Positions 24,938 through 34,187 of a DNA stretch of 64,000 nucleotides are shown here, one piece after another. The stretch lies in NCBI GenBank assembly GCA_963818685.1, contig CAWFTJ010000004.1:62001-126000 (forward strand), written 5' to 3'. Below the pieces are notes generated by a model. It was given only the letters and a program-made list of their open reading frames with translations. It ran no database searches and was not told where the DNA came from. Within the stretch, counting starts at the first letter, position 1; the number at the start of each line of letters is the position of its first letter. The position numbers were made by a program, and so were the translations under genes. The stretch is from CAJCJE01 sp963818685 (GTDB taxonomy: Bacteria > Actinomycetota > Actinomycetes > Mycobacteriales > Pseudonocardiaceae).

Positions 24938-25354
24938 TCAGTCGCGTCGCCAGCTCATCCGGACGGTGGTGCCCTGATCGGTCGACGTGACCATCACATC
25001 CTCCGCAAGCCCTCTGATCAGCATCAACCCGCGACCGCGAACGCCGGGGACGGCGTCCGACTCCTGCCAGCGGCCGCGATCCGCGACCAGCACGTCGATC
25101 GTCTTCGGCGAGGCGCTGACCCGCACGGACAGCATGCCGGGCGGTCCGTCGACATAGGCGTGCTCGACCGCGTTCGCCATGGCTTCGTAGCTGGCCAGCG
25201 CCAATTCCTCGATCAGGGTGGCAGGCAGGTTCACGCGTGCCGCCCAGCGCTGGATGGCCTTGCGCACCTCGGTGAGCCGGTCGATCGAGGCTCGTCCCTC
25301 CCAGTGGAACGGCTGACCGACCGTGCTGCTCACGCGACACATCATCCCGCTCAA
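24938..25354 (-). CDS. Anti-sigma-factor-type serine kinase (HATPase_c, RsbW-like)
   Basis: The 138-residue protein has the N box LASYEAMANAVEHAYV with the key Asn, the G1 box VADRGRWQE and the G2-like GVRGRGLMLIRGLAEDVMV. These are GHKL ATPase motifs of RsbW/SpoIIAB-type kinases used in partner-switch control of sigma factors. No sensor domain is attached. The exact start among several Met/Val codons at 25330-25354 is unclear. A STAS-domain protein that could be a partner lies at 35.7 kb, not adjacent. Confidence 0.88.
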   Translation of the reverse strand: MSGMMCRVSSTVGQPFHWEGRASIDRLTEVRKAIQRWAARVNLPATLIEELALASYEAMANAVEHAYVDGPPGMLSVRVSASPKTIDVLVADRGRWQESDAVPGVRGRGLMLIRGLAEDVMVTSTDQGTTVRMSWRRD

Positions 25355-25504
25355 CCGTGATCATGCAAAGTCATGACCGACCGCAACGGGCCGTCACCAG
25401 GCGTGATCGAGCATGACAAAAGTCACCCGTAAGCGAGTGAAGTCCGCCAGAAAAAGCCGAAACTCGGGGATATCGGTACTGATGCGGTGGTACACCCGAT
25501 AGTT

Positions 25505-26491
25505 ATGCTGCTGGGAGTGCTGGACATCGGGTCAACGACGGCGCAACTGTTGGTGGTCGACACCGACCGCGACACGCCGCCGCTACCGACGCACACCGTC
25601 AAACGGCAGACCCTGCTCGGTGACGCCTTCACCCGCGACGGCTCGATCGACGCGGCAGGTGTGGATCGCCTTGTCGATGCCGTCCAGGACACGGTGAGCG
25701 CCGCCCACGAACTCGGCGTACGGCGACTGTGTGTCGTGGTGACGGCGGCGGTGCGGGACGCCACCAACCGGGAGTACATCCTGGGCAGGCTGGAACGCGA
25801 AGCCGGTGTGCGGCCGTGCTATTTGGCCGGCGAGGACGAAGCGAAACTCGGCTACCTGGCCGCGCGGCACTGGCACGGCGGCCAGCCCGGCCGCATTCTG
25901 CTGCTCGACATCGGCGGCGGCTCCATGGAAATCGCGCTCGGCGACGGGGTCGAACCCGAGTACGTGGTGTCGCTTCCGCTCGGCGCGCGGCAACTGACCA
26001 GCGCGTTCCTGCGCACTGACCCGCCAAAGCCTGGCCAGCTGCGACACCTGCGCAAGCACGTCGAGGAGATCCTCGCCGAGGTCGCCGAGACCGTTCCTGG
26101 CCGGGGCGAGGTGGACACCGTGCTCGCCACGTCGCGGATCTTCACCCAGTTGGCCCGGCTGACCGGCGCGCCGTCCGAGAGCCGGGGCCCGTTCGTCCGC
26201 CGCACCCTGTGCAGGGCCGAGCTACGGTCCTGGATTCCTCGGCTGGCCCGGCGCAGCAGCTCCGAACGCGCGCAGCTGCGCGGGGTGTCGCAGGCCCGCG
26301 CCAAGCAGATCCTGGCAGGCGCGATCGTGGCCGACGCGGTCATGAGCAAGCTCGGCATCCAGACCGTGCAGGTGTGCCCGTGGGCCCTGCGCGAGGGCCT
26401 GATCCTTCGGCACCTGGACAAGCGCGAGCAGGCCGAGATCCCGCTGCCGACCGAGCGTGCCGCGGATCTGCGTCGCTTCCGTCCCGCCTGA
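25505..26491 (+). CDS. Exopolyphosphatase / pppGpp phosphohydrolase family protein (Ppx/GppA)
   Basis: The 328-residue protein from ATG 25505 (a GTG at 25487 is possible) has two actin-like ATPase lobes: VLDIGSTTAQLLVVD, VVTAAVRDATNR, YLAGEDEAKLGYLA, LLLDIGGGSMEIALGDG and SLPLGARQL. The phosphate-1 loop has GSTT where most family members have GSNS/T, a change at a conserved Asn. The short length and lack of the HD-type domain fit actinobacterial Ppx-type proteins. A PARG-like gene follows after 17 bases, so the two are probably co-transcribed. Confidence 0.9.
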   Translation: MLLGVLDIGSTTAQLLVVDTDRDTPPLPTHTVKRQTLLGDAFTRDGSIDAAGVDRLVDAVQDTVSAAHELGVRRLCVVVTAAVRDATNREYILGRLEREAGVRPCYLAGEDEAKLGYLAARHWHGGQPGRILLLDIGGGSMEIALGDGVEPEYVVSLPLGARQLTSAFLRTDPPKPGQLRHLRKHVEEILAEVAETVPGRGEVDTVLATSRIFTQLARLTGAPSESRGPFVRRTLCRAELRSWIPRLARRSSSERAQLRGVSQARAKQILAGAIVADAVMSKLGIQTVQVCPWALREGLILRHLDKREQAEIPLPTERAADLRRFRPA

Positions 26492-26508
26492 CCCGCGACA
26501 ATCACCGG

Positions 26509-27330
26509 GTGTCAACGAGCTTGCGGGCAATCGCCCAGGAGAACGAGCGCTTCATCGCCGATGGCTACTACGACCATCCGACAGCTGGCCGGGTACTCAT
26601 CGCCGACGCGGTCCTGGCAGCGGCCGACGCGACCCGCGGCCATCAGCCCGCTGAGCTGACCGCGCTGCTCGCCGAACCCGCGACAAGGCAGACCTCGACC
26701 ATGATCGAGGTCACCGACGAGTCCTCGCTCGGCGCGGCCCAACGCTGCCACGGCGAGACGACCGGCGTGATCGGTGTGTTGAACTTCGCGTCCGCGCGCA
26801 ATGCCGGCGGCGGCTACCTCAACGGCGCGCGGGCTCAGGAGGAGGACCTGTGCCGTTGCTCGGCATTGCACACCTGTCTGCTGCGCGCACCGGAGTTCTA
26901 CGCGGCGCACCGGGCATCGAGCGACCTGCGCTACAGCCACCGGGTGATCAGCTCGCCGGGCGTGCCGGTGTTCCGCGACGATTCGCTGCGCCTGCTCGCC
27001 AAGCCCTACCCGGTCACCTTCCTGACCTCGGCCGCGCCCAACACCGGCTGTCTCGCGCCCGAACTCCTGCCGGACATTCCGACGCTGATCACCGAGCGTG
27101 CTACCCGGGTGCTCGCCGTGGCCGAGAAGTCGCATGTGGACGAACTGGTGCTCGGCGCGTGGGGCTGCGGCGTGTTCCGCAACTCGCCCGCCGACGTGGC
27201 GCGGGCGTTCGCAACGCACCTGAGTCCTGGCGGCCGGTTCGCCAACTCGTTCGGCCGGGTCGTGTTCGCCATCTACGACCGCAGCCCCGACCAGCGCACC
27301 CTCGCCGCGTTCCGCGCAGTCTTTGGTTGA
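26509..27330 (+). CDS. Microbial poly(ADP-ribose) glycohydrolase-like protein (TIGR02452 type)
   Basis: The 273-residue protein starts at GTG 26509. Residues 98-112, NAGGGYLNGARAQEE, form the GGG-X7-QEE signature of bacterial-type PARG; the second Glu is the predicted catalytic acid. RYSHRVISSPGVPVFRDD and GAWGCGVFRNSP are the other macrodomain blocks binding ADP-ribose. Such enzymes remove ADP-ribose chains. It is 17 bases after the Ppx/GppA gene on the same strand. Confidence 0.9.
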   Translation: MSTSLRAIAQENERFIADGYYDHPTAGRVLIADAVLAAADATRGHQPAELTALLAEPATRQTSTMIEVTDESSLGAAQRCHGETTGVIGVLNFASARNAGGGYLNGARAQEEDLCRCSALHTCLLRAPEFYAAHRASSDLRYSHRVISSPGVPVFRDDSLRLLAKPYPVTFLTSAAPNTGCLAPELLPDIPTLITERATRVLAVAEKSHVDELVLGAWGCGVFRNSPADVARAFATHLSPGGRFANSFGRVVFAIYDRSPDQRTLAAFRAVFG

Positions 27331-27406
27331 CCGCGTTACGCGGCCGCGCCGACCCGGCGAAGGGTAGGTAGTCGGCCCGGACCGGGGCCCGCGCGGAAGG
27401 GCCACC

Positions 27407-28828
27407 ATGACGCTGCTGACCGGCTCGCCGGCCCTGGCCGCGTCCCGGGCCACGCACGGTCGGTGGCCGCTGGTGGTGCCGTCCGCCGGTTGTCACGCTC
27501 GCCATCTGCCCCCGTCGGGATCGACTCGGCGTCGTTCTGGCGGGACGAGGCGGCAACGCTGGACGCCGAGGCACGGCCGGTTCCCGCGCTGCTGCGGATG
27601 CTGACCCAGGTCGATGCCGTGCACGGCGCGTACTACCTGCTGCTCTGGCCGGTCGTGCACGTCTTCGGCGCCAGCGAGTTCTCGGCGCGCTTCCCCTCCG
27701 CGCTGGCCATGGCCGCGGCTGCGTACGGCATCGGTGTACTCGGTGCACGGTTGCACTCGCGCCCGGCAGGTGTGTACTCCGAGTTGACATTCGCCGTGTT
27801 GCCACAGGTCAGTCGATACGGCAGGAGGCGCGCTCGTACGCGATCGTGGTCGCGATCGCCGTGCTGGCCAGTTCCCTGCTCGTACGCGCGTGGCTGGACC
27901 GGCGCGACGCTGGTGGATCGGCTACGGCTGCGCCATCGTTGTGCTCGGCCTGTTGCACCTCTTCGCCCTGCTGATCCCGCTCGGACACGCGGTCTTCGTG
28001 CTCTACCAGGACCGACCACAGGCCCGCGCCTGGCTGTGCACCGTGGCCATCGCCTCCCTGCCCGCGCTGCCGATCATCGCGCTCGCCGTGCGGCAACAGG
28101 ACCAGCTGAACTGGGTGACCAAACCGGACGAGAACGCGGCTGGCGACCTCGCCGGGTGGCTGGCCGGCTCGGAGCTGTCGATCGGACCGGCGAGTGTCCT
28201 CATCGGACTATTCCTCGGTGGCAGGTCCGGCCGCAACAGACTGGCCTGGCTCGCGGTGCCCTGGCTGTTGCTGCCACCGATCGTGCTGCTGCTCGGCTCC
28301 GAGCTGAAACCGGTTTATGTGCGGCGGTATCTCGCCTTCTGCCTGCCCGCGCTCGCCCTACTGGTCGGCGCGGGACTCGCCGGCACCACGGTCGCGCCGA
28401 GTGTGCTCGGCGTGCTGTTGCTCGCCATCCTCGGACTGCCGACGCAGATCGCGATTCGTCAGGTCGGCGGGCACGACGATGACATCCGGGACGCCACGAC
28501 CATTGTGTGGCAACTGGCCAGGCCGGGCGACGGCGTGCTGTTCAACTGCCCGTCCTGCCATTACCCGGACATGCCGCGCGAGTTCGCGTTCGTCTGTCCG
28601 CAGGCGTTCGCGGGCCTGGTCGACGTGACCATGGACGCCTCGCCGAGCGCGTCGGATACGTTGCGCGACACCGACCTGGACCAGGCCCGACTGGCCGGCA
28701 TACCCAGGGTGTTGGTGATCGACGTGGACGGCGACGCCGAGCCCGGCGCGTTGCGCGACAGCGGGTGGCGCCTGGTCACCGAGCGACGCGCCGGCAACAT
28801 CGTGATCGAGGACTACGAGCGGTCATGA
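27407..28828 (+). pseudogene. GT39-type membrane glycosyltransferase, multiply frameshifted
   Basis: Homology jumps between frames: MTLLTGSPALAASR, then VVTLAIC, then FWRDEAATLDAEARPV with DAVHGAYYLLLWPVVHVFG, then QEARSYAIVVAIAVLASSL, and finally the frame from about 27895 (RRWWIGYGCAIVVLGLLHLF through KPVYVRRYLAFCLPALALLV) to the stop at 28828. WRDEAAT, the DxxHG-like VDAVHGAYY and the QEARSY block are hallmarks of mannosyltransferase-like GT39/PMT proteins. At least four frame changes (near 27489, 27515, 27820 and 27895) cancel, as 1422 bases is a multiple of three. The gene overlaps the convergent transporter by six bases. Confidence 0.7.
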
Positions 28829-30115
28829 CCGCCTACGGCGCAGCACCGTGAGCACGCTCAGGCAGATCGCGCTGACCAGGCCCGCTCCAACCAGGTACAG
28901 CGCGATCGGCCAGGACCGGCCGTGGTCGACGCCGAGCAGCGCGATCGCGATCAGCGGCGAGAACCCGCCGCCCAGCACCGCGCCAAGCTGATAGCTGAGC
29001 GCGCCACCGCTGTACCGGATCCGGGTGTCGAACAGGTCCGCGTAGTAGGCGGCCATCGGCCCGAAGATCGCTGCCGAACCGGCGTAGCCGAGCGCGATGG
29101 CCACACAGGCAAGACCAAGGTTCCTGGTGTCCAGCAACCAAAACAGCGGGAACGCGAAGACCACAAGGAACAGCGCGCCGCCCAGCATCACTGGTTCACG
29201 TCGGATCCGGTCGGACAGCAATGTGAACAGGGGAATCGCGATCACCTGCGCGGCCCCGCCGATGAGGCTGATATTCAACAACGCCTGACGCGGCAGGTGC
29301 AGGTTGGCCGCGCCGTAGCTGAGGAAGAAGTTGGCCAGGATGAAGACGAACGCATTAAACCCCAGGTTCACACCGGCGCCGAGCAGCACCGTCGGGGTGT
29401 TCCCACGCAACACCTCGACGATCGGCAGCCGCGCCTGGTCGTGTTGCCGGCGCAGCGGCTCGAACTCGGGGCTCTCCGCAACGCTCAGCCGTGCGTACAG
29501 GCCGATCACGATCAGGACGACACTCAACAGGAACGGCAACCGCCAGCCCCAGGACAGGAACGCGTTGCCCGACACCGCCGTGGCGAGGCTGAACGCGAGC
29601 GAGCCGAGCACGATGCCGGCCGGTGAACCGATGGTTGTCCAACCGCCGTAGAACGTGCGGCGTTCCGCCGGGGCCGACTCGACGACCAGCACCGCCGCAC
29701 CGCTCTGCTCCCCGCCCAGGAAGAAGCCCTGCAACAGGCGCAGGGCGACGAGCAGCGCGGGCGCGAGCACCCCGACGCTGGCGAACGTGGGCAGCACGCC
29801 GATCAGCGCGGTGCACAGACCGGTCACGGTGAGGGTCAACACCAGCATGGGTTTGCGGCCGACCCGGTCGCCGAAGTGACCGATCACGATCGCGCCGAGC
29901 GGCCGCACCAGGAAGCCCGCACCGAACGTGGCGAACGCGAGCAGGGTGCCTACCGTGGGGTTGCCGGCCGGGAAGAACAGCTTGTTCAACGCGATCGCCG
30001 ACGCGGTGCCGAAGATCAGGAAGTCATAGAGCTCGATGGTGGTGCCGATGGCGCCGGCGAACGCAACCCTGCGCAGCGCCGGCGACGTGGTGGTGGCTTC
30101 CTGTTGGAGCGTCAC
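28823..30115 (-). CDS. MHS-family MFS transporter
   Basis: About 430 residues with 12 predicted helices. FAGAIGTTIELYDFLIFG, GHFGDRVGRKPMLVLTL and LRLLQGFFLGGEQSGAAVLV are the metabolite:H+ symporter signatures, as in ShiA, KgtP and ProP relatives. ALGYAGSAAIFGPMAAYYADLFDTRIRY is the matching second-half motif. I favour the GTG at 30113-30115 (VTLQQEA) because conserved sequence starts soon after; an ATG at 30137-30139 adds eight codons. The substrate, usually a carboxylate, cannot be told. Confidence 0.9.
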   Translation of the reverse strand: MTLQQEATTTSPALRRVAFAGAIGTTIELYDFLIFGTASAIALNKLFFPAGNPTVGTLLAFATFGAGFLVRPLGAIVIGHFGDRVGRKPMLVLTLTVTGLCTALIGVLPTFASVGVLAPALLVALRLLQGFFLGGEQSGAAVLVVESAPAERRTFYGGWTTIGSPAGIVLGSLAFSLATAVSGNAFLSWGWRLPFLLSVVLIVIGLYARLSVAESPEFEPLRRQHDQARLPIVEVLRGNTPTVLLGAGVNLGFNAFVFILANFFLSYGAANLHLPRQALLNISLIGGAAQVIAIPLFTLLSDRIRREPVMLGGALFLVVFAFPLFWLLDTRNLGLACVAIALGYAGSAAIFGPMAAYYADLFDTRIRYSGGALSYQLGAVLGGGFSPLIAIALLGVDHGRSWPIALYLVGAGLVSAICLSVLTVLRRRRS

Positions 30116-30148
30116 GTCGCAATCCCTTTTCCGACCCATTGGCCGGAT

Positions 30149-31033
30149 TCAGCCTAGCTCCTCTGCGAGGATCTCGGCGAGGACGTGACGGGCGTTGGCC
30201 GCGAGCACCGGATTGGTCTGGTGGTAGTAGGGCAACTGGATGGCGGCGATGGACAGCGCCCAGCCACGACCGCGCGCCCAGGTCGCGTCGTCGACATCGA
30301 GTGCCGCACGCAGGATCGGCCGCGCCGCGGCCGGCAACAGGTTCCACGCGACGATCAGATCGACGGTCGGATCACCGATCCCGACCGAGCTGAAATCGAT
30401 CACCGCACGGAGCCGCCCATGATCGACCAGCACGTTGCCGGGTGAGAGATCGCCGTGCGCCCATGCCGCGGGTGTCGCACCGGGGATTGTCACGGCCTCG
30501 GCCCAGATGCCCAACAGCGTGTCGATGTCGGCCTTGTCGACAAGTCCCCTTGCCGCCTCGATCGCGGCCACGGTCGCCTCCCCCCGATCGGCCAGCGGCC
30601 CACTCCTGCCAAGGTGCGGGCCACCGCTCGGATCGACCGCGCGCAACGCGCAGATGAACTCCGCGAGATCGATGGCCAGATCCTCCGGCTCGACGAGGCT
30701 GTCAACCTCAGGATTACGACCGGTCAGCCAGCGGCACACGGACCACGGCCACGGATAGTCCTCGGCCGGTTCGCCGACGCCGACCACCTCCGGTACCGCG
30801 ATCGGCAGGTGCGGGGCGAGCTTGGGCAGCCAGTGCTGTTCGCGTGTGATGTTCGCTGCCGCACCGGGAATCCTGGGCAGCCGCACGGCCAGGTCGCTGC
30901 CGAGCCGGAACATCGCGTTGTCCGTGCCGGCCGAGGCAACGCGGATGATCGGCAGGTCGGCCCAGCGCGGGAAGTGCGCGGCGAGCAGCCCGCGCACCAG
31001 GTCGGCGTCGACATCGACCTCGTCCGCATGCAT
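30149..31033 (-). CDS. Aminoglycoside phosphotransferase-like kinase (APH family)
   Basis: 294 residues from ATG 31031-31033 (MHADEVDVDADL). It has VASAGTDNAMFRLGSDLAVR as nucleotide-binding part, WAHGDLSPGNVLVDHG as Brenner catalytic loop (Asp, Asn) and RAVIDFSSVGIGDPTVDL as metal-binding DFS in place of DFG-like DxD. Members phosphorylate small molecules; most genomic copies are not resistance genes. It is divergent from the membrane protein at 31157. Confidence 0.9.
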   Translation of the reverse strand: MHADEVDVDADLVRGLLAAHFPRWADLPIIRVASAGTDNAMFRLGSDLAVRLPRIPGAAANITREQHWLPKLAPHLPIAVPEVVGVGEPAEDYPWPWSVCRWLTGRNPEVDSLVEPEDLAIDLAEFICALRAVDPSGGPHLGRSGPLADRGEATVAAIEAARGLVDKADIDTLLGIWAEAVTIPGATPAAWAHGDLSPGNVLVDHGRLRAVIDFSSVGIGDPTVDLIVAWNLLPAAARPILRAALDVDDATWARGRGWALSIAAIQLPYYHQTNPVLAANARHVLAEILAEELG

Positions 31034-31156
31034 CCTGCCCACCCCGTTGCCTCCCACCTGGCCGCCGTGAACCGGCCGACAACAGCCAAACATCTTGGTC
31101 AAACCGGTTTTTTCGTCCCCAGATTCCACCAAGTTCCGATCGCCAGACTGCGGGCC

Positions 31157-31867
31157 ATGACCGTGCGGGATTGGGCCAGAGCCAGCGTTGCGGAGGCCAT
31201 CGGACAGTCACACCGGGACGATCCGGTGCTGGCCGACAGTGGCGGCCCTGCCGGCAACGCGCGGTTGACCGCGTGGCTCGGACTGGCCCTGCTGGTGCTG
31301 TTCGTGGTCGAACTGGCCACCCTGCTCGACGTGACCGGCCTGCTCAGCTGGCATGTCGTGGTCGGCGTGCTGCTGGTGCCGCCCGCGCTGGTCAAGACCG
31401 GCACGACCGGCTGGCGGATCATCCGCTACTACACCCGCTCACCCGCATACCGGAAGGCCGGGCCGCCGCCGATGGTGCTGCGCGTGCTCGGTCCACTGGT
31501 CGTGCTGTCCACCCTTGCCGTGCTCGGTTCCGGCCTGGCGCTGCTGGCGCTGGGCCCGAACGCCAGCCTCGACCCGTTCATGGACGTGCTCGGGTTCGAG
31601 GTCAGCGCGCTCACCGTGCACCAGGCGAGCTTCGTGTTCTGGGCGGTGGTGACCGGCCTGCACCTGCTCGGCAGGCTGGTACCCGCGAGCCGGATCATCA
31701 GCGATCACCGGCCGGTGCCCGGCACGGTGGTGCGGATCATCGGGTTCATGGGCGTCGCCGTCACCGCGGCGCTCGCCGCCGTGCTGATCTACGGCGCGTC
31801 CACGTCCTGGCTGATCGACGGCCCACCCGCGCACCACCATCATCATGTGATTTCGCCGGGCGACTGA
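31157..31867 (+). CDS. Membrane protein with conserved His, possible b-type cytochrome
   Basis: 236 residues with five hydrophobic helices: LGLALLVLFVVELATLLDV, LLSWHVVVGVLLVPPALVKT, GPLVVLSTLAVLGSGLALLA, ASFVFWAVVTGLHLLGRLV and GVAVTAALAAVLIYG. Histidines in SWHVVVG, TVHQASF and GLHLLGR lie inside helices, in the spacing seen in DUF4405-like or cytochrome-b561-like proteins, so haem binding is a reasonable guess. The tail has a run of five His. It is followed after 65 bases by a thioredoxin-reductase-like flavoenzyme, which could supply electrons. Confidence 0.65.
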   Translation: MTVRDWARASVAEAIGQSHRDDPVLADSGGPAGNARLTAWLGLALLVLFVVELATLLDVTGLLSWHVVVGVLLVPPALVKTGTTGWRIIRYYTRSPAYRKAGPPPMVLRVLGPLVVLSTLAVLGSGLALLALGPNASLDPFMDVLGFEVSALTVHQASFVFWAVVTGLHLLGRLVPASRIISDHRPVPGTVVRIIGFMGVAVTAALAAVLIYGASTSWLIDGPPAHHHHHVISPGD

Positions 31868-31932
31868 CGAGTTTTTTGCTGATTCCGCAACTTTGTTGGC
31901 AGGTGCGGGCGCTCCGACCGCACGATCGCGGC

Positions 31933-32973
31933 ATGACTTCGCACAGCTACGACGTGGTGATCATCGGCGGCGGTCCGGCCGGCCTCAGCGCGGCCCTGAC
32001 CCTGAGCAGGGCACGCAGGCGTGTACTTGTGGTTGACGCGGGCAGTCCGCGCAACGCGCCCGCCGCGCACGCGCACAACTACCTCGGCAGGGAGGGCGTG
32101 CCGCCGCTGGAGCTACTCGCCATCGGCCGCACCGAGGTCGCCCGGTACGGCGGCGAGATTCGCGCGGGCACGGTCACGTCGGTCGAGCGGATCGACTCGG
32201 GTGAGTTCCGGGTGAGCGTCACCGACGACACCGATGAGTCCACTGTGGACGCGCGTCGGATCCTGCTGGCCACCGGGCTGATCGACGACCTGCCGGACAT
32301 CGCCGGCATCCGGCAGCGGTGGGGCCGGGATGTGTTGCACTGCCCGTACTGCCAGGGTTGGGAGGTGCGTGGCAGGACGGTCGGCATCATCGCCGTCGGT
32401 CCCGGCTCGATCCACCAGGCGCTGCTCTGGCGAGGATGGACGGATCAGCTGGTCTTCTTCGCCAACGACGCCGTCGAGTTGAGCGAGCAGGACCGCACCC
32501 GGTTCGCGGCGCGGGGCATCGCCGTTGTCAGTGGCCGGATCGAGGGGTTGCGGGTCGATGACGACACGCTCACCGGCGTCGACCTCGCCGACGGCACGGT
32601 CGTCGCCGTGCACGCCGCTGTGGTGCTGCCCATCGCGCACGCCGACGACGGCATGCTCGCCAAGCTCGGCCTGCACGCGGTCGAACAGTTCATGGGCGAC
32701 CAGCCGATCGGCACCGCCATCCCAGCGGTCGACCCGTCCGGCGCGACCGAGGTGCCCGGCGTCTGGGTGGCCGGCAACGTCGGCGATCACCGTGCGCAGG
32801 TGATCAGCTCGGCCGCCGCGGGGGTGCAGGTGGGCGCAGCGATCAACGCCGACCTGATCAACGAGGACACCGCGCGCGCCGTCGCCCGGTATCCGTTCAC
32901 GCCGGAACTGGAGCAGGAGGTGTGCGAGCGGGTGCTCGGCGACCGCCGGCACGGCATCGACGTCTCACGGTGA
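31933..32973 (+). CDS. Thioredoxin-reductase-like NAD(P)/FAD oxidoreductase
   Basis: 346 residues from ATG 31933. FAD loop VVIIGGGPAGLSAAL, redox-active CPYC at 137-140 (HCPYCQGWE), and the end VPGVWVAGNVGDHRAQVISSA which binds FAD. The CPYC/GWE signature is that of thioredoxin-reductase-like proteins found in actinomycetes; the NADPH loop (VGIIAVGPGSIHQA) deviates from GxGxxA. It could reduce a disulfide or act as a small-molecule oxidoreductase. Its stop overlaps the end of the decayed endonuclease V gene on the other strand by nine bases. Confidence 0.88.
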   Translation: MTSHSYDVVIIGGGPAGLSAALTLSRARRRVLVVDAGSPRNAPAAHAHNYLGREGVPPLELLAIGRTEVARYGGEIRAGTVTSVERIDSGEFRVSVTDDTDESTVDARRILLATGLIDDLPDIAGIRQRWGRDVLHCPYCQGWEVRGRTVGIIAVGPGSIHQALLWRGWTDQLVFFANDAVELSEQDRTRFAARGIAVVSGRIEGLRVDDDTLTGVDLADGTVVAVHAAVVLPIAHADDGMLAKLGLHAVEQFMGDQPIGTAIPAVDPSGATEVPGVWVAGNVGDHRAQVISSAAAGVQVGAAINADLINEDTARAVARYPFTPELEQEVCERVLGDRRHGIDVSR

Positions 32974-33444
32974 GACCGGGCGCGCCGCCAATGTCTGCCG
33001 GCACAGATGACCGGCGGCGCGCACCGTCTCCGGCGGCCGGAACCGCCGGCACAGCCGCAACACCTGCGCGCAGGCGGTTCGTGGCCCCCGCCCGATGACC
33101 TCACCTCGGTCGTTCAGCGGCGGCGCCCGATGCTCAGCAACCCGGTGAGCACACCAAGACGGCAGGCGAGCCGAACCGGCGCCGGTGGTGGGGCCGTACC
33201 GGTCGCAGACCAGCAGATCCGGCACGGTGCGGAACCCGTGCAGGGCGGCGAGCAGCGACCGTGGTGAACGCGGTCGACGATTCGACGACGTCGCCGGATT
33301 CCGCGTCCAGCAACACGACCGCGGCATGCTCCGCGTCTTGCGCGTACGCGACATCGAGCCCGGCGACAATGCGCGGTCGGCGGGCGCGTCGTCGGCCAGG
33401 ATCACCGTGGCGCGCAGCCGATCCTGCATCGCGAGATGCCTCAT
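32965..33444 (-). pseudogene. nfi: Endonuclease V (deoxyribonuclease V) remnant
   Basis: Family blocks appear in order but in shifting frames: LAMQDRLRATVILADD in one, then RIVAGLDVAYAQDAEHAAVV and LLDAESGDVVESSTAFTTV in another, then LLAALHGFRTVPDLLVCD, APPLNDRGEVIG and RFRPPETVRAAGHLCRQTLA. GLDVAYA has the catalytic Asp region. The FPYVPGLLxFRE segment and the ARRFGLAxHLG segment expected between these blocks are missing. At least two frame changes and two deletions make this a clear pseudogene. A functional Nfi would cut next to deoxyinosine. Confidence 0.75.
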
Positions 33445-33487
33445 CCGCCGTTGTCGGCCACGGTAGGGGCAGGTCAATGTGAACCGG

Positions 33488-34000
33488 TCAGATCCATTCG
33501 ATCGAACCGTCGTTCGCGGAAACCGGCGGTTCACCGCCGGCCTCGGTGAACGCCTCCAGCGCTTCGACGAGGCCCTGCCGCTGCTTGACCGGCATCCGGC
33601 TGACGATCCTGGCGATCTCCTTGCGCCGTCGTGCGGTCACCTGCCGCACCGCGCCGGCGCCCGCCTCGGTCAGCGCGACCACCACCTCGCGCCGCGAGGC
33701 GGGATTGGGCTGCCGGCTTACCAGACCGGTGGCGATCAGCCGGTCGATCATCCTGGTCGCGGTCGACGGGTTCACGCCGAGCTGGTCGGCGAGCATGGAC
33801 AGGTTCACCGAACCTCGGGTGGAGAGCACCACGAGCAGGCGGAACTGGGCCAGGGTGATCGACTCGCCGACCGCCGCGATGGAACGTGCGGACACCGCGA
33901 CGAGCAGCCGGGACGCGGTGAGCACGGCGTCCGTGACCGCGTCGGCGTCATCGGCTGCGGACGGCCGGCGCGCGGCAGGGGACGCCGACCCGGGAATCAT
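33488..34000 (-). CDS. MarR-family transcriptional regulator
   Basis: 170 residues. The winged-helix core is SITLAQFRLLVVLSTRGSVN, MLADQLGVNPSTATRMIDRL with IATGLVSRQPNPASRREV and VVALTEAG as the wing. The pattern is standard MarR. Target unknown; the neighbours are a decayed endonuclease V and, 187 bases upstream, the end of the patatin gene, so autoregulation is the simplest guess. Confidence 0.9.
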   Translation of the reverse strand: MIPGSASPAARRPSAADDADAVTDAVLTASRLLVAVSARSIAAVGESITLAQFRLLVVLSTRGSVNLSMLADQLGVNPSTATRMIDRLIATGLVSRQPNPASRREVVVALTEAGAGAVRQVTARRRKEIARIVSRMPVKQRQGLVEALEAFTEAGGEPPVSANDGSIEWI

Positions 34001-34187
34001 GGTTCCTTTTTACCCGATCCGGCCGATCCTGCCGATCGAGTGGCCGGCCGGTTGTCAGGGCCAACCTCGGTGTTCAACGTGGAACACCGGTTGTCGCGCA
34101 TGCCGCCAAGGTCGCGGGTGTCGTCAAAGGCTTGCATCAAGCAATGGAGTTTGCTTTGTCGAGGTGCCGTTGACGCTCGCCATCTGA

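Noticed and set aside
31830..31867. Run of five His codons near a C-terminus as an artificial tag
   Set aside because: It is followed by natural-looking residues and chromosomal context, with no vector sequence.
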